Assembly (NCBI GenBank): GCA_900113425.1
Contig: FOZF01000001.1
Location: 2,005,283 to 2,069,282 of the forward strand
Source: Stenotrophomonas maltophilia
Lineage (GTDB): Bacteria; Pseudomonadota; Gammaproteobacteria; Xanthomonadales; Xanthomonadaceae
Length of the DNA: 64,000 nt
Reading direction: 5' to 3'
The position numbers and the translations under genes were made by a program. The notes under the pieces were generated by a model. The model had not been told where the DNA came from. It did not search any database and saw only the letters and a list, made by a program, of their open reading frames with translations. The stretch's first letter is position 1; each line of letters starts with the position of its first letter. Of this stretch, positions 29,675 through 43,411 are shown piece by piece.

Positions 29675-30520
29675 TCAGTCCTCGCCGGCCAGCGCCAGGG
29701 CGCCCTGCCGCAGCTGCTGGTAGACCTCGTCGGTCTGCGGGCGCACACCGTGCCACTGCAGGAAGCTCTCGGCGGCCTGCTCGACCAGCATGCCCAGGCC
29801 ATCGACGGTATTGCGGCACTGCGCCGCGCGCGCCCAGGCCAGGAACGCGATGGCCGCCTCGCCGTAGTTCAGGTCGACCGCGGTGGTCATCGAATTGACC
29901 AGCGACAGCGGCAGCTTGAACTCCACGTCGCGGTCACGGCCGGCCGAGGTGGCGTTGACGATCAGCTCGAAGTCACCCAGCTCGCGCAGGTCTTCCCAGT
30001 AGCGGCTGATGGCGCGGCCCGGCTCGCCCATCGCGTCGATCAGTTCATCGGCGCGTTCCGGCGTACGGTTGACCACCACCAGCTCGGTGATGCCGGCATC
30101 GAGCAGCGCCGGGGCGACGCTGCGGGCCGAGCCGCCGGCGCCGATCATCAGCACCCGGCGGCCGCGCAGGTCCAGGCCATGGCGGTCGGTCAGGTCGCGC
30201 ACCAGGCCGATGCCGTCGGTGGTGTCACCATGCCAGCGCTCGCCCTTGCGCAGCAGCGTGTTGACCGAACCGGCGCGGCGCGCACGGGCCGTCAGCGTAG
30301 TGCAGACCGCGAACGCGGCTTCCTTGTGCGGCAGGGTGACGTTGGCACCGACACCTCCCTCGGCGGCGAACGCTTCCAGGCCGGCGAGGAAGGCGTCGGG
30401 GGCAAGGTCGATCGTGCGGTAGTCGATGGCGATGCCTTCCTGGCGACCGAACGTCGCGTGGATCTGCGGCGACTTCGAGTGGGCGACGGGGTGTCCGAAG
30501 ACGGCGTAACGGTCGGTCAT
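29675..30520 (-). CDS. aroE: Shikimate dehydrogenase
   Basis: 281 residues; it reduces 3-dehydroshikimate with NADPH in aromatic amino acid synthesis. Substrate residues appear in [13 protein letters not shown] and the catalytic lysine in [11 protein letters not shown]. The NADP glycine loop is [14 protein letters not shown] followed by VNRTPERA. It shows family length and is probably the first gene of a two-gene unit with the small membrane protein downstream. It is divergent from the PD40 protein gene. Confidence 0.96.
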   Translation of the reverse strand: MTDRYAVFGHPVAHSKSPQIHATFGRQEGIAIDYRTIDLAPDAFLAGLEAFAAEGGVGANVTLPHKEAAFAVCTTLTARARRAGSVNTLLRKGERWHGDTTDGIGLVRDLTDRHGLDLRGRRVLMIGAGGSARSVAPALLDAGITELVVVNRTPERADELIDAMGEPGRAISRYWEDLRELGDFELIVNATSAGRDRDVEFKLPLSLVNSMTTAVDLNYGEAAIAFLAWARAAQCRNTVDGLGMLVEQAAESFLQWHGVRPQTDEVYQQLRQGALALAGED

Positions 30521-30568
30521 GGATTCCTCAAGCTGGCTAGACTGATGCTCTTTCGTGCACGGACCCGG

Positions 30569-31432
30569 ATGATGCGCATCACCCCGACCCTGCTGGTGCT
30601 TGCCGCCAGTCTACTCTCTGCCCCCGTGGCGATGGCGTTGAACGAGTACGGCATCGAAGGCATGGGCGTGGTCTCGACCCGTGCCGAGGAGGCTCGCGGC
30701 ACGATCAGTGCCGACGGCCAGCGCATCGTTTTCGCCCGCCGCGGCGAGGGGGGCTGGGGCCTGTGGCAGGCCCGCCTGATCGATGGCCGCTGGCAGCAGG
30801 CACAGGCCCTGGCGGTCGATGTCAGCGGTGAGGCCCGGGATCCTTACTTCAGCCGCGATGGTCGCTGGCTGCTGTTCGCGGCGGGTACCGAAGGCCAGCT
30901 GTCGCTCTACCGTGCCGCCGTCACCGGCGATGGCCGGCTTGGCAGCGCACAGGCCCTGCGCGGCGAGCGCGAGCGGTACGAAGAGCGCGGTCCAGCGCTG
31001 AGCGTGGATGGCCGGCGGCTGTTGTTCGCGCGCCAGCAGGGCCGTGGCGCCGGTTGGGATCTGTTCGTGGCCACTCTGGATGCCGAGGGCGTGCGGGGCC
31101 CGGCCACCGCGCTGGCCGCATTGAACAGCGCCGATGACGAGACCGACGCTGACTGGCTGGGCAATGATGGCGCCGTGGTGTTCAGTCGTGGCAGCGGCAC
31201 GAGCGCGCAGGTGTGGAGCAGCGGGTGCGCCTGGAGCGGCGTGGCGCTGCAGCCGCTGGGGCTGTCCTTCAACCAGGCAGGCGGCTGGACCGGCGCGCCG
31301 GTGATCGACAACGCCAAGCCGGGGGAAATGCTGGTCGCCAGCAGTGCGGCGAAAGCGCCGCGTGCCGGGGGCGTGGATCTCTACCGCCTGGCGGTACCGA
31401 AAGTGGCCGCCGTGGCCGGGTGCATGCGGTAG
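30569..31432 (+). CDS. Secreted PD40 / beta-propeller repeat protein
   Basis: 287 residues with a signal peptide ([23 protein letters not shown]). Several WD40-like PD40 repeats follow, e.g. [47 protein letters not shown] and [15 protein letters not shown]. TolB-like propellers usually mediate protein contacts in the periplasm. Adjacent ATGs at 30569 and 30572 are equally possible. No enzyme domain is present. Confidence 0.85.
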   Translation: MMRITPTLLVLAASLLSAPVAMALNEYGIEGMGVVSTRAEEARGTISADGQRIVFARRGEGGWGLWQARLIDGRWQQAQALAVDVSGEARDPYFSRDGRWLLFAAGTEGQLSLYRAAVTGDGRLGSAQALRGERERYEERGPALSVDGRRLLFARQQGRGAGWDLFVATLDAEGVRGPATALAALNSADDETDADWLGNDGAVVFSRGSGTSAQVWSSGCAWSGVALQPLGLSFNQAGGWTGAPVIDNAKPGEMLVASSAAKAPRAGGVDLYRLAVPKVAAVAGCMR

Positions 31433-31453
31433 ATGCCGGCCCGGGTGCCGCAG

Positions 31454-31723
31454 TCAGCGCGACAGCACCTTGGCGCGCTGCTGTTCGTAGTCCGCCTCGC
31501 TCAGCTGGCCCCTGTCCTTGCGCTGGTTGAGCGCGGCCAGCTCAGCCTGCACGCTGTCCGGCAGGGACTGTTCACGGGCGACACGACGGGCGGCGGAGAG
31601 CTGCTCGGGAGGGCGTTTGCTCGCCCGCCAGGCTACGATGAACACGCCGACGATGACGGCACCGAACACCAGCGTGCCGACGCCCCAGATCAGCCATTGC
31701 ATCCATCCCAGTTCGGGTCCCAT
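31454..31723 (-). CDS. Small SHOCT-domain membrane protein
   Basis: 89 residues. One membrane helix (LIWGVGTLVFGAVIVGVFIVAW) is followed by a C-terminal SHOCT-like motif (ALNQRKDRGQLSEADYEQQRAKVL), a short helical hairpin found at the ends of many membrane proteins. It lies just downstream of hemB on the same strand (33-bp gap). Function unknown. Confidence 0.82.
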   Translation of the reverse strand: MGPELGWMQWLIWGVGTLVFGAVIVGVFIVAWRASKRPPEQLSAARRVAREQSLPDSVQAELAALNQRKDRGQLSEADYEQQRAKVLSR

Positions 31724-31756
31724 CAGCCGTTCCTCCCTCCATCGATGGCGCTATTG

Positions 31757-33683
<1,927 letters not shown>

Positions 33684-33804
33684 GGGGCAGCCGCGCCGGG
33701 CGCGGATTCACAGGCTCGCGCGGGCTCGCGCAGCCGTTCATTGTACGCCCCTGCCCGGCTGCGGGCCGCAGCCCTGCGACGCCCGGTCGCACCCGGCCGC
33801 AGGT

Positions 33805-34053
33805 TCAGATCACGCCACCGCCCAGGCCCAGGCGCAGGATGCCCACCACCACCACGATGCCGTTCAGGACCAGGCCGGCCCAGGCCCGGCCGCGCTTGCT
33901 CGGGTGGGTGAACAGGATGCCCAGCGCGGCGATCACCGCGCCGACCGCAGCGAACGGGATCAGGAACCAGTTGCCCCAGCCCAGCAGCGGTATCAGCGCC
34001 AGGATCATCCACAGCAGCGCCAGTACACCCCACAACAGACTGATCACACCCAT
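33805..34053 (-). CDS. Small DUF4190-like membrane protein
   Basis: 82 residues with three hydrophobic helices (VISLLWGVLALLWMILALIPLLG; FAAVGAVIAALGILF; AGLVLNGIVVVVGILRLGLG). The layout, with a mid-protein RGRAWAGLVLN motif, resembles DUF4190-type proteins. The start at 34053 follows GGAGAGCGGCG; an earlier ATG at 34086 has no ribosome site. Function unknown. Confidence 0.75.
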   Translation of the reverse strand: MGVISLLWGVLALLWMILALIPLLGWGNWFLIPFAAVGAVIAALGILFTHPSKRGRAWAGLVLNGIVVVVGILRLGLGGGVI

Positions 34054-34235
34054 CGCCGCTCTCCCGCAGTTGGTTCCCGGCCCCAACCATAGACGTTCCG
34101 GCCGCCCTCGCCTACTCCCGTTGGCGGGCCGCTCACCTCGGCCGTGCTAGCGTCTGGATACTTGGCGCACAGGGCGTTGGCGCCGATTCAGAGTGGCCCA
34201 CCGATGATCCCATCCAGTCCTGCAGGGGTATTGCC

Positions 34236-34694
34236 ATGAACATCCGTTGGGCCGCACTGGCGGCCATGCTGCTGGCCGCCGCCGGTTGTGCCAGCACCTC
34301 CAAGGTCATGCTGGGCCGCGCGCGGGCGCCGATCGACCCGGCACAGGTGCAGATCTATTCAACGCCGCCGGCCGGCTCGCAGGAGATCGCCCAGCTGGAA
34401 TCCGCCTCGGCGGTGGGCTTCGGCACCCAGGGCCAGACCGACGCCGCCGTGGCGCGGCTGAAGCGCGAAGCCGCAGCACTGGGCGCCAACGGCGTGGTGC
34501 TGATGGGCGTGGGCAGCAGCGGCTCGCCGGTGGGCATGTCCGTGGGCGCCGGCAGCTATGGCTCGCATGTGGGCGGCGGTCTCGGCATTGGCATTCCGAC
34601 CACGCAGAAGCGTGCCGCGGGCGTGGCGATCTGGGTGCCGAACCCGACGCCGCCGGCACGGTTGCCGACCCAGGTGATCACACCGCAGCGGTGA
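34236..34694 (+). CDS. Lipoprotein with YbjQ/DUF4156-like domain
   Basis: 152 residues. The signal MNIRWAALAAMLLAAAGC has lipobox AAGC. It is followed by QVQIYSTPPAGSQEIAQLES and a helix DAAVARLKREAAALGANGVVLMGV, the ALGAN(G/A) pattern seen in DUF4156/YbjQ/RcsF-like small envelope proteins. A Gly/Ser-rich loop lies in the C-terminal half. The ribosome site AGGGG precedes the ATG by 8 nt. Exact family is uncertain. Confidence 0.8.
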   Translation: MNIRWAALAAMLLAAAGCASTSKVMLGRARAPIDPAQVQIYSTPPAGSQEIAQLESASAVGFGTQGQTDAAVARLKREAAALGANGVVLMGVGSSGSPVGMSVGAGSYGSHVGGGLGIGIPTTQKRAAGVAIWVPNPTPPARLPTQVITPQR

Positions 34695-34710
34695 CGCAGC
34701 GTCACCGTGG

Positions 34711-34779
34711 GTAGCGCCGGGCCGTGCCCGGCGGCATTTCGCTTCCCCGCTGCGCTCGCCGGGCATGGCCCGGCGCTAC
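34711..34779. repeat. SMAG palindrome pair
   Basis: GTAGCGCCGGGCCGTGCCCGG and an inverse copy ending CCCGGCGCTAC, 69 bp overall. It lies between the convergent lipoprotein and DUF885 genes; the second arm stops 3 bp short of the DUF885 stop codon. Confidence 0.88.
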
Positions 34780-34781
34780 CG

Positions 34782-36584
34782 TTATTTCTTCCGGTACTTC
34801 GGCACGAACACCTGGTTCACTGCGTCGGCCAGCTGATCCGGCGGCAGCAGGCCCTGGTCGAGCAGGAAGTTGTTGAACGCCAGCCGGTCGAACTTCGCGC
34901 CCAGTGCCAGCTCGGTCTGCATGCGCAGCTCCAGGATGCGGGTGTAGCCATAGAAGTAGCTGCCCGCCTGGCCGGGCATGCGCACGGTGTAGCGGTCCAG
35001 CTCCTGGGTGGCCATGGCCTTGGACAGCCCGACCTGTTCGATCAGCACCCGTTCGCCGTTTGCACGGTCGGTCAGGCCGAGGTTGAGCATCGGATCAAGC
35101 ATCGCGCGCGCGGCGCGCAGCAGGCGGAACTGCAGGGCGATCATCTGCCCGTCCAGAGGCTCGTACGGCACCATCTCCGCTTCGGCGTACAGCGCCCAGC
35201 CCTCCACGTTCACCGAATTGAACGCGAACATGGTGCGCGCGAGCGAGACGCCGCGCTCGACCATCGCGGTGAACTGCAGCTCATGGCCGGGACGGCCCTC
35301 ATGCGCGCTCAGGGTCCACGCGGCCGCACCGAAGTTGAAGTCGTCGTACTGGGCACCGGCACCGGCCGCCGGGTTGCCCAACGGCAGCACGAAGGTGCCC
35401 TGCTGCCCGGTGTTGTTCACCAGCGGTGCCGGCAGGAAATGCGGTGCCGGGCTGGCGGCGCTCTCGGCAGCCGAGCCCAGGCGCATCTGCATGGCGCGCT
35501 TGGGCACGTCGACAATGCCATGCTCGCGGATCAGCGGATCGATCGCGTCGATCACCTTGCGATAGTGGCCTTCGAGCTGGTCGTCGGCGATCTTGTCGGT
35601 CTTCAGTGCGCGGATCACGGCGACCGGATCGGTCGGGTCGGCGACCTTCAGGCCCTTCTCCCTCACCACCAGCGGCGCCAGCTGCTGCATCGCCGAGCGG
35701 GTTTCCATGAACTCCAGCTGGGCACGCTGCATCAGCAGCTTCGGGTCGATGTCGATGCCGACCTGCTTGAGCTGGTACGCGTAGAGCGGCGCCGGCAGGC
35801 GCGTGTCGGTACGCGCCTTCGGCAGCACGTCCTTGCGCGTCCAGGCTGCGTACTCCTTCATCTGCCCCGCCAGGGCCTTCATCGCTTCATCGGCACCGCT
35901 GATCTGGTACTTCTTCAGCAGCGACTCGATGCCGCTGATGTAGGTCTCGACATTGTCCAGCGACTGCTGCACTTCGATCTTCGTCGGCTGCAGCAGCGCG
36001 CTGTCCTTCAGGCGTTCTTCGTAGCGCTGGCGCGCCAGCGTGGTGAAGGCGGTGCCGCCCGGCGTCAGCCCGGCGTACGCCTTGAGGCGATCAAGCGCCT
36101 TGGCCCGGCGCTCGGCCGGCACCTGGTCGGACAGCAGCAGATTGAGGCCGCTGAACACCGTCTGCGGCGCATCGGTCCACGGCAGCAGGTACTTGTCGTT
36201 GAGCTCGCTGCCCTCGATGTTCTGGTTGGCGGCGTGGATCATGATCTGCAGGTCCTGGCGGACGTTGGGATCCTTCTCCGTGGCCAGCCTGGCCTGCAGC
36301 TCGTCGCGCGCCTTGGCTGTCGCGGCACGGTAGCGCGCGCCGTTGTCCGGGCCGAGGTCGGCTACCTTGTCGTCATAGCCCGGCACGCCGAAGAAGCCGG
36401 TCTGCTCGGGCTGGAACGGTCCCTGCGCGTCGAGCAGGATCTGCGCCAGCGCATTGCTGCGCGCGACCCAGGCGGGGCTGGCAGGCGTGGCGGCCTTGGC
36501 GGCCGGTGCGGCCAGGGCCGGGGGGGTGGACAGCAGCGGTGCAGCGGTCAGGGCCAGGGCGACGGCCAGCGCGATCGGCTTCAT
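34782..36584 (-). CDS. DUF885 family secreted protein
   Basis: 600 residues with a signal peptide (MKPIALAVALALTAAPLLSTPPALA). The DUF885 domain contains a LSAHEGRPGHELQF motif (HExxH-like HEGRPGH, a zinc-peptidase-type signature), NSVNVEGWALYAE and GQAGSYFYGYTRI. Many members are annotated as putative carboxypeptidases; activity is inferred from the motif. The ribosome site GGAG precedes the ATG. Likely periplasmic. Confidence 0.88.
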   Translation of the reverse strand: MKPIALAVALALTAAPLLSTPPALAAPAAKAATPASPAWVARSNALAQILLDAQGPFQPEQTGFFGVPGYDDKVADLGPDNGARYRAATAKARDELQARLATEKDPNVRQDLQIMIHAANQNIEGSELNDKYLLPWTDAPQTVFSGLNLLLSDQVPAERRAKALDRLKAYAGLTPGGTAFTTLARQRYEERLKDSALLQPTKIEVQQSLDNVETYISGIESLLKKYQISGADEAMKALAGQMKEYAAWTRKDVLPKARTDTRLPAPLYAYQLKQVGIDIDPKLLMQRAQLEFMETRSAMQQLAPLVVREKGLKVADPTDPVAVIRALKTDKIADDQLEGHYRKVIDAIDPLIREHGIVDVPKRAMQMRLGSAAESAASPAPHFLPAPLVNNTGQQGTFVLPLGNPAAGAGAQYDDFNFGAAAWTLSAHEGRPGHELQFTAMVERGVSLARTMFAFNSVNVEGWALYAEAEMVPYEPLDGQMIALQFRLLRAARAMLDPMLNLGLTDRANGERVLIEQVGLSKAMATQELDRYTVRMPGQAGSYFYGYTRILELRMQTELALGAKFDRLAFNNFLLDQGLLPPDQLADAVNQVFVPKYRKK

Positions 36585-36663
36585 GAAGCACTCCAGGACA
36601 GGGTTGCCCGCACCCTACGCGCTCATGGCGATGGCGACAATCGGTGGGAAGTCATGGCACCGG

Positions 36664-37182
36664 TCAGAACGCGGCCGTCATCGGGCAGCCACCGCGCTCG
36701 CGGCAGGCCTGCAGTTCGCACTCCTGCGCAGCTTCCTCATCGTCCAGCGCGGTCAGGTCGAAGGTCTGTTTGTCCGCACCCAGCACATACATCACCGGGT
36801 AGTCCCAGACATCGTCGCGGCGGATGCCCTGCACGAACAGGCGACCGTGCGCATGGGCCCCCTCCAGCGACACGGTCAGGCCCACATCGCGCTCACCGGT
36901 GATCGCGGTCTGCATGCTGCCCAGCGGCAGCGAGCCGGCGCGCAGCGGTTCGCCGAAGGCTTCCACCAGCTCGATGCTGCATCCGGCGCGCCGCATCGCC
37001 TCACGCATCGGCGGACTCTCGCGTGCGGCTTCGCCCCAGCGCATCACGCTCCATGCGGCGGAACCGCCCAGCACGCCCAGGAACACCACCACGGTCAGTG
37101 GCATCGCCCATCGCCAGTGGCGGCGCCACCAGCCAGGGGGATGGGCGGGATGGCCAGGAACAGGGGGTGGCAGGTGGTTCAT
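36664..37182 (-). CDS. Coa1-like cytochrome oxidase assembly domain protein
   Basis: 172 residues. A Pro-rich start is followed by one membrane helix (WAMPLTVVVFLGVLGGSAAW) and a soluble domain. MREAMRRAGCSIELVEAFGEPL and the later VSLEGAHAHGRLFVQGIRRDDVW resemble the Coa1/DUF1783 family. The C-terminal tail has a Cys cluster (CELQACRERGGC). Bacterial Coa1-like proteins are not experimentally characterised to my knowledge. It is adjacent to the peptidase gene on the same strand (25 bp). Confidence 0.75.
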   Translation of the reverse strand: MNHLPPPVPGHPAHPPGWWRRHWRWAMPLTVVVFLGVLGGSAAWSVMRWGEAARESPPMREAMRRAGCSIELVEAFGEPLRAGSLPLGSMQTAITGERDVGLTVSLEGAHAHGRLFVQGIRRDDVWDYPVMYVLGADKQTFDLTALDDEEAAQECELQACRERGGCPMTAAF

Positions 37183-37207
37183 CGGCGGGCTCCTTCCCGG
37201 TTGTGAC

Positions 37208-39487
<2,280 letters not shown>

Positions 39488-39582
39488 TCAGCCCCCATCC
39501 TAACCAAGCCCGTGCGGGAAGGCAGCATGACCTTCTGCCCATGGCAGGGACCGGGCACGGCACATCCGCCGTTGACGGGGCG

Positions 39583-39617
39583 GGTGGCGCCGGGCCATGC
39601 CCGGCGAGCGCAGCGGC
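39583..39617 (+). repeat. SMAG-like palindrome
   Basis: GGTGGCGCCGGGCCATGCCCGG with the tail CGAGCGCAGCGGC, between the GST stop and the DPP-IV-like gene start. Confidence 0.8.
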
Positions 39618-39629
39618 CTGCGAGGACCC

Positions 39630-40319
39630 TCAGCGCTGGCCGAACAGGTGCTTGCGCTCGTCGTCGCTGAGCGGCTTGCCGGCGTTCGGATTGACCTGCT
39701 GGCGCAGCGCATACGCCCGCTGGGTGGCCGGGCGCGCGGCGATGGCCTGATGCCAGCGCTTGAGGTTCGGGAAGGCATCGAAATCTGCCGGCAGCGCATC
39801 GTAGGCACCGACCCACGGATAGCTGGCCATGTCGGCGATGGTGTACTCCTCGCCGGCCAGGAAGGCATGCCCGGCCAGCCGCTTGTCCATCACCCCATGC
39901 AGGCGCCGCACCTCGTTGTCGTAGCGCTCGATGGCGTAAGCAATCTTCTGCGGCGCGTAGACATTGAAATGCCCCATCTGGCCGCTCATCGGGCCCAGCC
40001 CGGCCATCTGCCAGAACAGCCACTCCAGCGTGGCGATGCGCCCACGCGCATCGCTGGGCAGGAAGCGACCGGTCTTCTCGGCCAGGTACAGCAGGATCGC
40101 ACCGGATTCAAACACGCTCTGCGGCGCGCCGCCGTCAGCCGGCGCATGGTCGACGATGGCCGGCATCTTGTTGTTGGGCGAGATCGCCAGGAAGTCCGGC
40201 TTGAACTGGTCGCCCGATCCGATGTTGACCGGGTGGATGCGGTACTCCAGCCCGCTTTCCTCCAGCATCAGGGTGACTTTATGGCCGTTCGGGGTAGGCC
40301 AGTAATACAGATCGATCAT
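39630..40319 (-). CDS. Glutathione S-transferase family protein (YfcG/YghU-like)
   Basis: 229 residues. The N-terminal thioredoxin-fold begins MIDLYYWPTPNGHKVTLML and includes ISPNNKMPAIVDH and FESGAILLYLAEKTGRFLP (glutathione-binding ES pair). The helical C-terminal domain follows. The N-terminal TPNGHK resembles YfcG/Ure2-type GSH-disulfide oxidoreductases rather than classical conjugating GSTs. Cytosolic. Divergent from the UPF0114 gene. Confidence 0.92.
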   Translation of the reverse strand: MIDLYYWPTPNGHKVTLMLEESGLEYRIHPVNIGSGDQFKPDFLAISPNNKMPAIVDHAPADGGAPQSVFESGAILLYLAEKTGRFLPSDARGRIATLEWLFWQMAGLGPMSGQMGHFNVYAPQKIAYAIERYDNEVRRLHGVMDKRLAGHAFLAGEEYTIADMASYPWVGAYDALPADFDAFPNLKRWHQAIAARPATQRAYALRQQVNPNAGKPLSDDERKHLFGQR

Positions 40320-40428
40320 GGCAGCGGCTCGGGTGCGGTAAGGAACCTGAAGTCTAGTGCGAGAGTTGGCTTGGCACCGTCATGGCGGGCCGGTAACCTC
40401 GCTCCTCCCTCGCAACGCACTGTCCTGC

Positions 40429-41034
40429 ATGTCCCCCCAACGCCCCCTCTCCCCGCTGTCCTCGCTGATCTTCGCCTCGCGCTGGCTGCAGCTGCCGTTG
40501 TACCTGGGCCTGATCGTCGCCCAGGGTGTCTACGTGTTCCTGTTCGGCAAGGAACTGTGGCACCTGATCTCCCACTCGGCCTCGATGGGCGAGCAGCAGA
40601 TCATGCTGATCGTGCTGGGCCTGATCGACGTGGTGATGATTTCCAACCTGCTGGTGATGGTGATCGTCGGCGGTTATGAAACCTTCGTCTCGCGCCTGCG
40701 GCTGGAAGGCCATCCCGACCAGCCGGAGTGGTTGAGCCACGTCAATGCCAGCGTCCTGAAGGTGAAGCTGGCGATGGCGATCATCGGCATTTCCTCGATC
40801 CACCTGCTCAAGACCTTCATCGCCAGCGGTTCGCTGGGCGGCCTGCCGCTGTGCCCGCCGGAACTGATGAACGTCGCCGCCGCCAACATCGGTGCCGCCA
40901 GGTGCTCGACCTTCACCGAGCAGGGCGTGCTCTGGCAGACCATCATCCACTGCGTGTTCATCCTCTCGGCGATCGGCATCGCCTGGACCGACAAGCTGAT
41001 GTCCAACAGCCACGACAAGGCACAGGCGCATTGA
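40429..41034 (+). CDS. TIGR00645/UPF0114 family membrane protein (YqhA-like)
   Basis: 201 residues. [55 protein letters not shown] and a further C-terminal helix are hallmark segments of UPF0114 proteins with four membrane helices. The start at 40429 ([15 protein letters not shown]) fits the family; the earlier frame start at 40357 lies in the promoter region. The function of the family is unknown. Confidence 0.92.
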   Translation: MSPQRPLSPLSSLIFASRWLQLPLYLGLIVAQGVYVFLFGKELWHLISHSASMGEQQIMLIVLGLIDVVMISNLLVMVIVGGYETFVSRLRLEGHPDQPEWLSHVNASVLKVKLAMAIIGISSIHLLKTFIASGSLGGLPLCPPELMNVAAANIGAARCSTFTEQGVLWQTIIHCVFILSAIGIAWTDKLMSNSHDKAQAH

Positions 41035-41235
41035 GGCGCTGGCCGGTGGTGGCGCGCACGTCACCGCCGGTCGTCGCTGCCGCCCTTGTACGCAGCGCTG
41101 GCGGGGATGCTAGATTGCTTCTTCGCCGTTGCCGGCGGTGGCGTCGGGAAACGCCACCCTGCCGTGCTCGGACCCACGGTCCCGGCCATGCATATCAATG
41201 ATTTACGTAACGTCGTCTTCTTAGAGGGGAGCAGG

Positions 41236-42234
41236 ATGTCGCACGTCACAACGATCACCGCCGCGCGCCGGTGGCTGCCGGTTGCCTTGGTACTGGCCCT
41301 GGCCGCCTGCTCGGGCAAGGAAGAAACGCCTGCCCCTGCCCCGGCAGGATCGCCTGCAGCTGCGGCGCCGGCGACACCGGTGGTGGCCGCCAAGGTGCAG
41401 TCGATGGGCACCGAGCAGCTGCGCGAGTCGGCCAGCCAGGCGCTGCGCGAGAACCGCATGTATGCCCCGGCCGGCGACAACGCCATCGAGTACTACCTGG
41501 CCCTGCGCGACAAGACGCCCGACGATGCCGCGGTGAAAAGTGCGCTGACCGACCTGCTGCCCTATACCCTGATCGCGGCCGAGCAGCATCTGGGCCGCGA
41601 GGACTTCACCGAGGCGCAGCGCCTGGTCGCCCTGATCGAGAAGGTGGATGCCTCCGCACCGGCGCTGCCGCGCCTGAAGGAGGGCCTGGCCAAGGGCGTG
41701 GAGAACGCGGCCAAGCGTACCGAGTCGGAAGCGGAGCGGGCCAAGAAGGACGCCGAGGACCGTACCCGGCAGCAGGCCGAGCAGCAGCGCCTGGCTGAGC
41801 AGCGCGCCAAGGAAGCCGATGCGGCCCGGCAGATCGCCGCCCAGCAGGATGCCGCCCGCCGTGACAGCGAGCGCGAGGAGGCCGAGCGCCAGGCCGCTGC
41901 ACGGCGTGAAGCGGAGCAGAAGCAGCAACAGGCCGCTGCGCAGCAGGCCAGTGCCGCACGCCAGGCACCGGCCGCCGCGCCCAGCCTGCGTCCGGTCAGT
42001 ACGCCGGCACCCCGCTATCCGGCCGACGCCCTGCGCGCCGGCACCTCCGGCGAGGTGCTGGTGGAGATCACCGTGGGTACCGACGGCTCGGTAGTCAACG
42101 CGCGCGTGCTGCGTGCGACGCCCGCGCGCATCTTCGACCGCGAAGCCATGAACGCAGTGAAGCGCTGGCGTTTCGAGCCGGTCAGCGCACCGGTCACCAC
42201 CCGCCGCACCCTGGTGTTCGCGCCGGGCGGCTGA
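41236..42234 (+). CDS. TonB-family lipoprotein with long coiled coil
   Basis: 332 residues. A lipoprotein-type signal (RRWLPVALVLALAACSG, lipobox LAAC) is followed by a helical domain and a ~100-residue charged Ala/Glu/Arg/Gln-rich coiled coil (residues ~150-250). The C-terminal TonB domain (RYPADALRAGTSGEVLVEIT; FDREAMNAVKRWRFEP) ends the protein. A strong ribosome site, AGAGGGGAG, precedes the ATG. Classical TonB has a membrane helix; an N-terminal lipid anchor on a TonB C-domain is unusual. No ExbB/D genes are adjacent. Confidence 0.88.
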   Translation: MSHVTTITAARRWLPVALVLALAACSGKEETPAPAPAGSPAAAAPATPVVAAKVQSMGTEQLRESASQALRENRMYAPAGDNAIEYYLALRDKTPDDAAVKSALTDLLPYTLIAAEQHLGREDFTEAQRLVALIEKVDASAPALPRLKEGLAKGVENAAKRTESEAERAKKDAEDRTRQQAEQQRLAEQRAKEADAARQIAAQQDAARRDSEREEAERQAAARREAEQKQQQAAAQQASAARQAPAAAPSLRPVSTPAPRYPADALRAGTSGEVLVEITVGTDGSVVNARVLRATPARIFDREAMNAVKRWRFEPVSAPVTTRRTLVFAPGG

Positions 42235-42261
42235 GCCGGCGCATCCCCGCCAAGCATCACG

Positions 42262-42288
42262 ACAAGGCCCGGTCTGTCCGGGCCTTGT
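42262..42288. terminator. Bidirectional terminator
   Basis: Perfect 11-bp stem ACAAGGCCCGG / CCGGGCCTTGT with loop TCTGT between the convergent TonB-like and small 84-residue genes. It has a short T-rich flank on the plus side (TGTTCGT). Confidence 0.85.
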
Positions 42289-42293
42289 TCGTA

Positions 42294-42548
42294 TCAGCGC
42301 TCGGCGTCGATCAGGTGCTGCAGGACCGGATCGCGTGCCCTCAGGATCCGGAACAGGCCCAACGCATGCAGACCCGGCAGCAGCGCGCGCAGGTCGGCTT
42401 CCGCTGCTGCCCGGGACGCAGGGCTGCCGGCGGGATCCTGCCAGTCGCGGACGCTGGCAAGGAAGGCGCCCACGCTGCCCTTGCGCACGGTGAGACCGTT
42501 GGCGACCACGTCGTTCTGATGGTCAGGAAGGATGTCTTGAGGCTGCAC
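42294..42548 (-). CDS. Small hypothetical protein divergent from AraC regulator
   Basis: 84 residues from a GTG at 42548, which follows a good ribosome site (AGGAG, 6 nt away). It begins MQPQDILPDHQNDVVANGL, includes RKGSVGAFLASVRDW and ends in LRARDPVLQHLIDAER. No signal peptide or membrane helix. It shares a 77-bp promoter region with the AraC-family gene and is therefore a plausible target of that regulator. No family was recognised. Confidence 0.7.
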   Translation of the reverse strand: MQPQDILPDHQNDVVANGLTVRKGSVGAFLASVRDWQDPAGSPASRAAAEADLRALLPGLHALGLFRILRARDPVLQHLIDAER

Positions 42549-42625
42549 GAGGAACTCCTGTCGGCGGGTGGAGTGCAGTATGGACGCTCCTGCTCGGCGG
42601 ATCTGCCGTATAACTGCCAGTTGAT

Positions 42626-43411
42626 ATGGCATATCGGACATCAACGGACCTGATTGACCCGGCCCTGGTCGACACCGCCAGAGGGCCGGTGCTACTGACC
42701 GCGCAACTGACCCTGGACCGTCCACGCCGGACCGCCCGGCACCAGCACGCCCGCGGGCAGCTGCTGGGGGCGCGACAGGGCCTGCTGCGGATCGAGGCAG
42801 GCGACCTGCACTGGCTGCTGCCAGCAGGCCATATGGCGTGGGTTCCTCCCGGACTGCCGCATGCGCTGGCCAGCATCGGCCCGTTCGATGGCTGGAGCCT
42901 GTACCTCGACGCGGCGACCTGCACGCGACTCCCGGCACGCCCGCGCATCGTGCAGCCGGGCGCCCTGTTGCAGGCAGCCGTGGATCGCACGCTGCGCTGG
43001 GCGCCCGCACCGCTCGACGCGGTGCAGGAGCGTCTGGCCGGCGTCATTGCCGATGAAATCGACGCCAGCACGCCGCTGCCGCTGGCCTTGCCGCAGCCAC
43101 ACGACCGGCGCCTGCGGCGCGTTGCTGCGGCGTTGGCGCGTGCACCACAGGACACCCGCAGCGTCGAGGCCTGGTCCCTTGCCATGGGACTGTCCAGCCG
43201 CACACTTGCGCGCCACTGGCGGGCCGAAACAGGCATGACACTCAGCCAGTGGCGCCAGCGCCTGCGCGTTCTGTTGGCCCTGCCACGCCTGCTGGCCGGG
43301 GAACCGGTGATCAGCGTGGCGCTGTCGCTCGGCTACGACACCCCCAGCGCCTTCATCGCCGTGTTCAAGCGCGAGATGGGGGTGACGCCTGCGCGGTATG
43401 CAGAGGGCTGA
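42626..43411 (+). CDS. AraC-family transcriptional regulator
   Basis: 261 residues. The N-terminal cupin-type sensor has HQHARGQLLGARQGLLRIEAG and WVPPGLPHAL. The C-terminal double helix-turn-helix carries the AraC signature (SVEAWSLAMGLSSRTLARHW; ISVALSLGYDTPSAFIAVFKREMGVTPARYAEG). This layout fits the repressor/activator type that regulates efflux or small divergent genes. The reading frame remains open for 52 codons beyond the TGA (see findings). Confidence 0.92.
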   Translation: MAYRTSTDLIDPALVDTARGPVLLTAQLTLDRPRRTARHQHARGQLLGARQGLLRIEAGDLHWLLPAGHMAWVPPGLPHALASIGPFDGWSLYLDAATCTRLPARPRIVQPGALLQAAVDRTLRWAPAPLDAVQERLAGVIADEIDASTPLPLALPQPHDRRLRRVAAALARAPQDTRSVEAWSLAMGLSSRTLARHWRAETGMTLSQWRQRLRVLLALPRLLAGEPVISVALSLGYDTPSAFIAVFKREMGVTPARYAEG

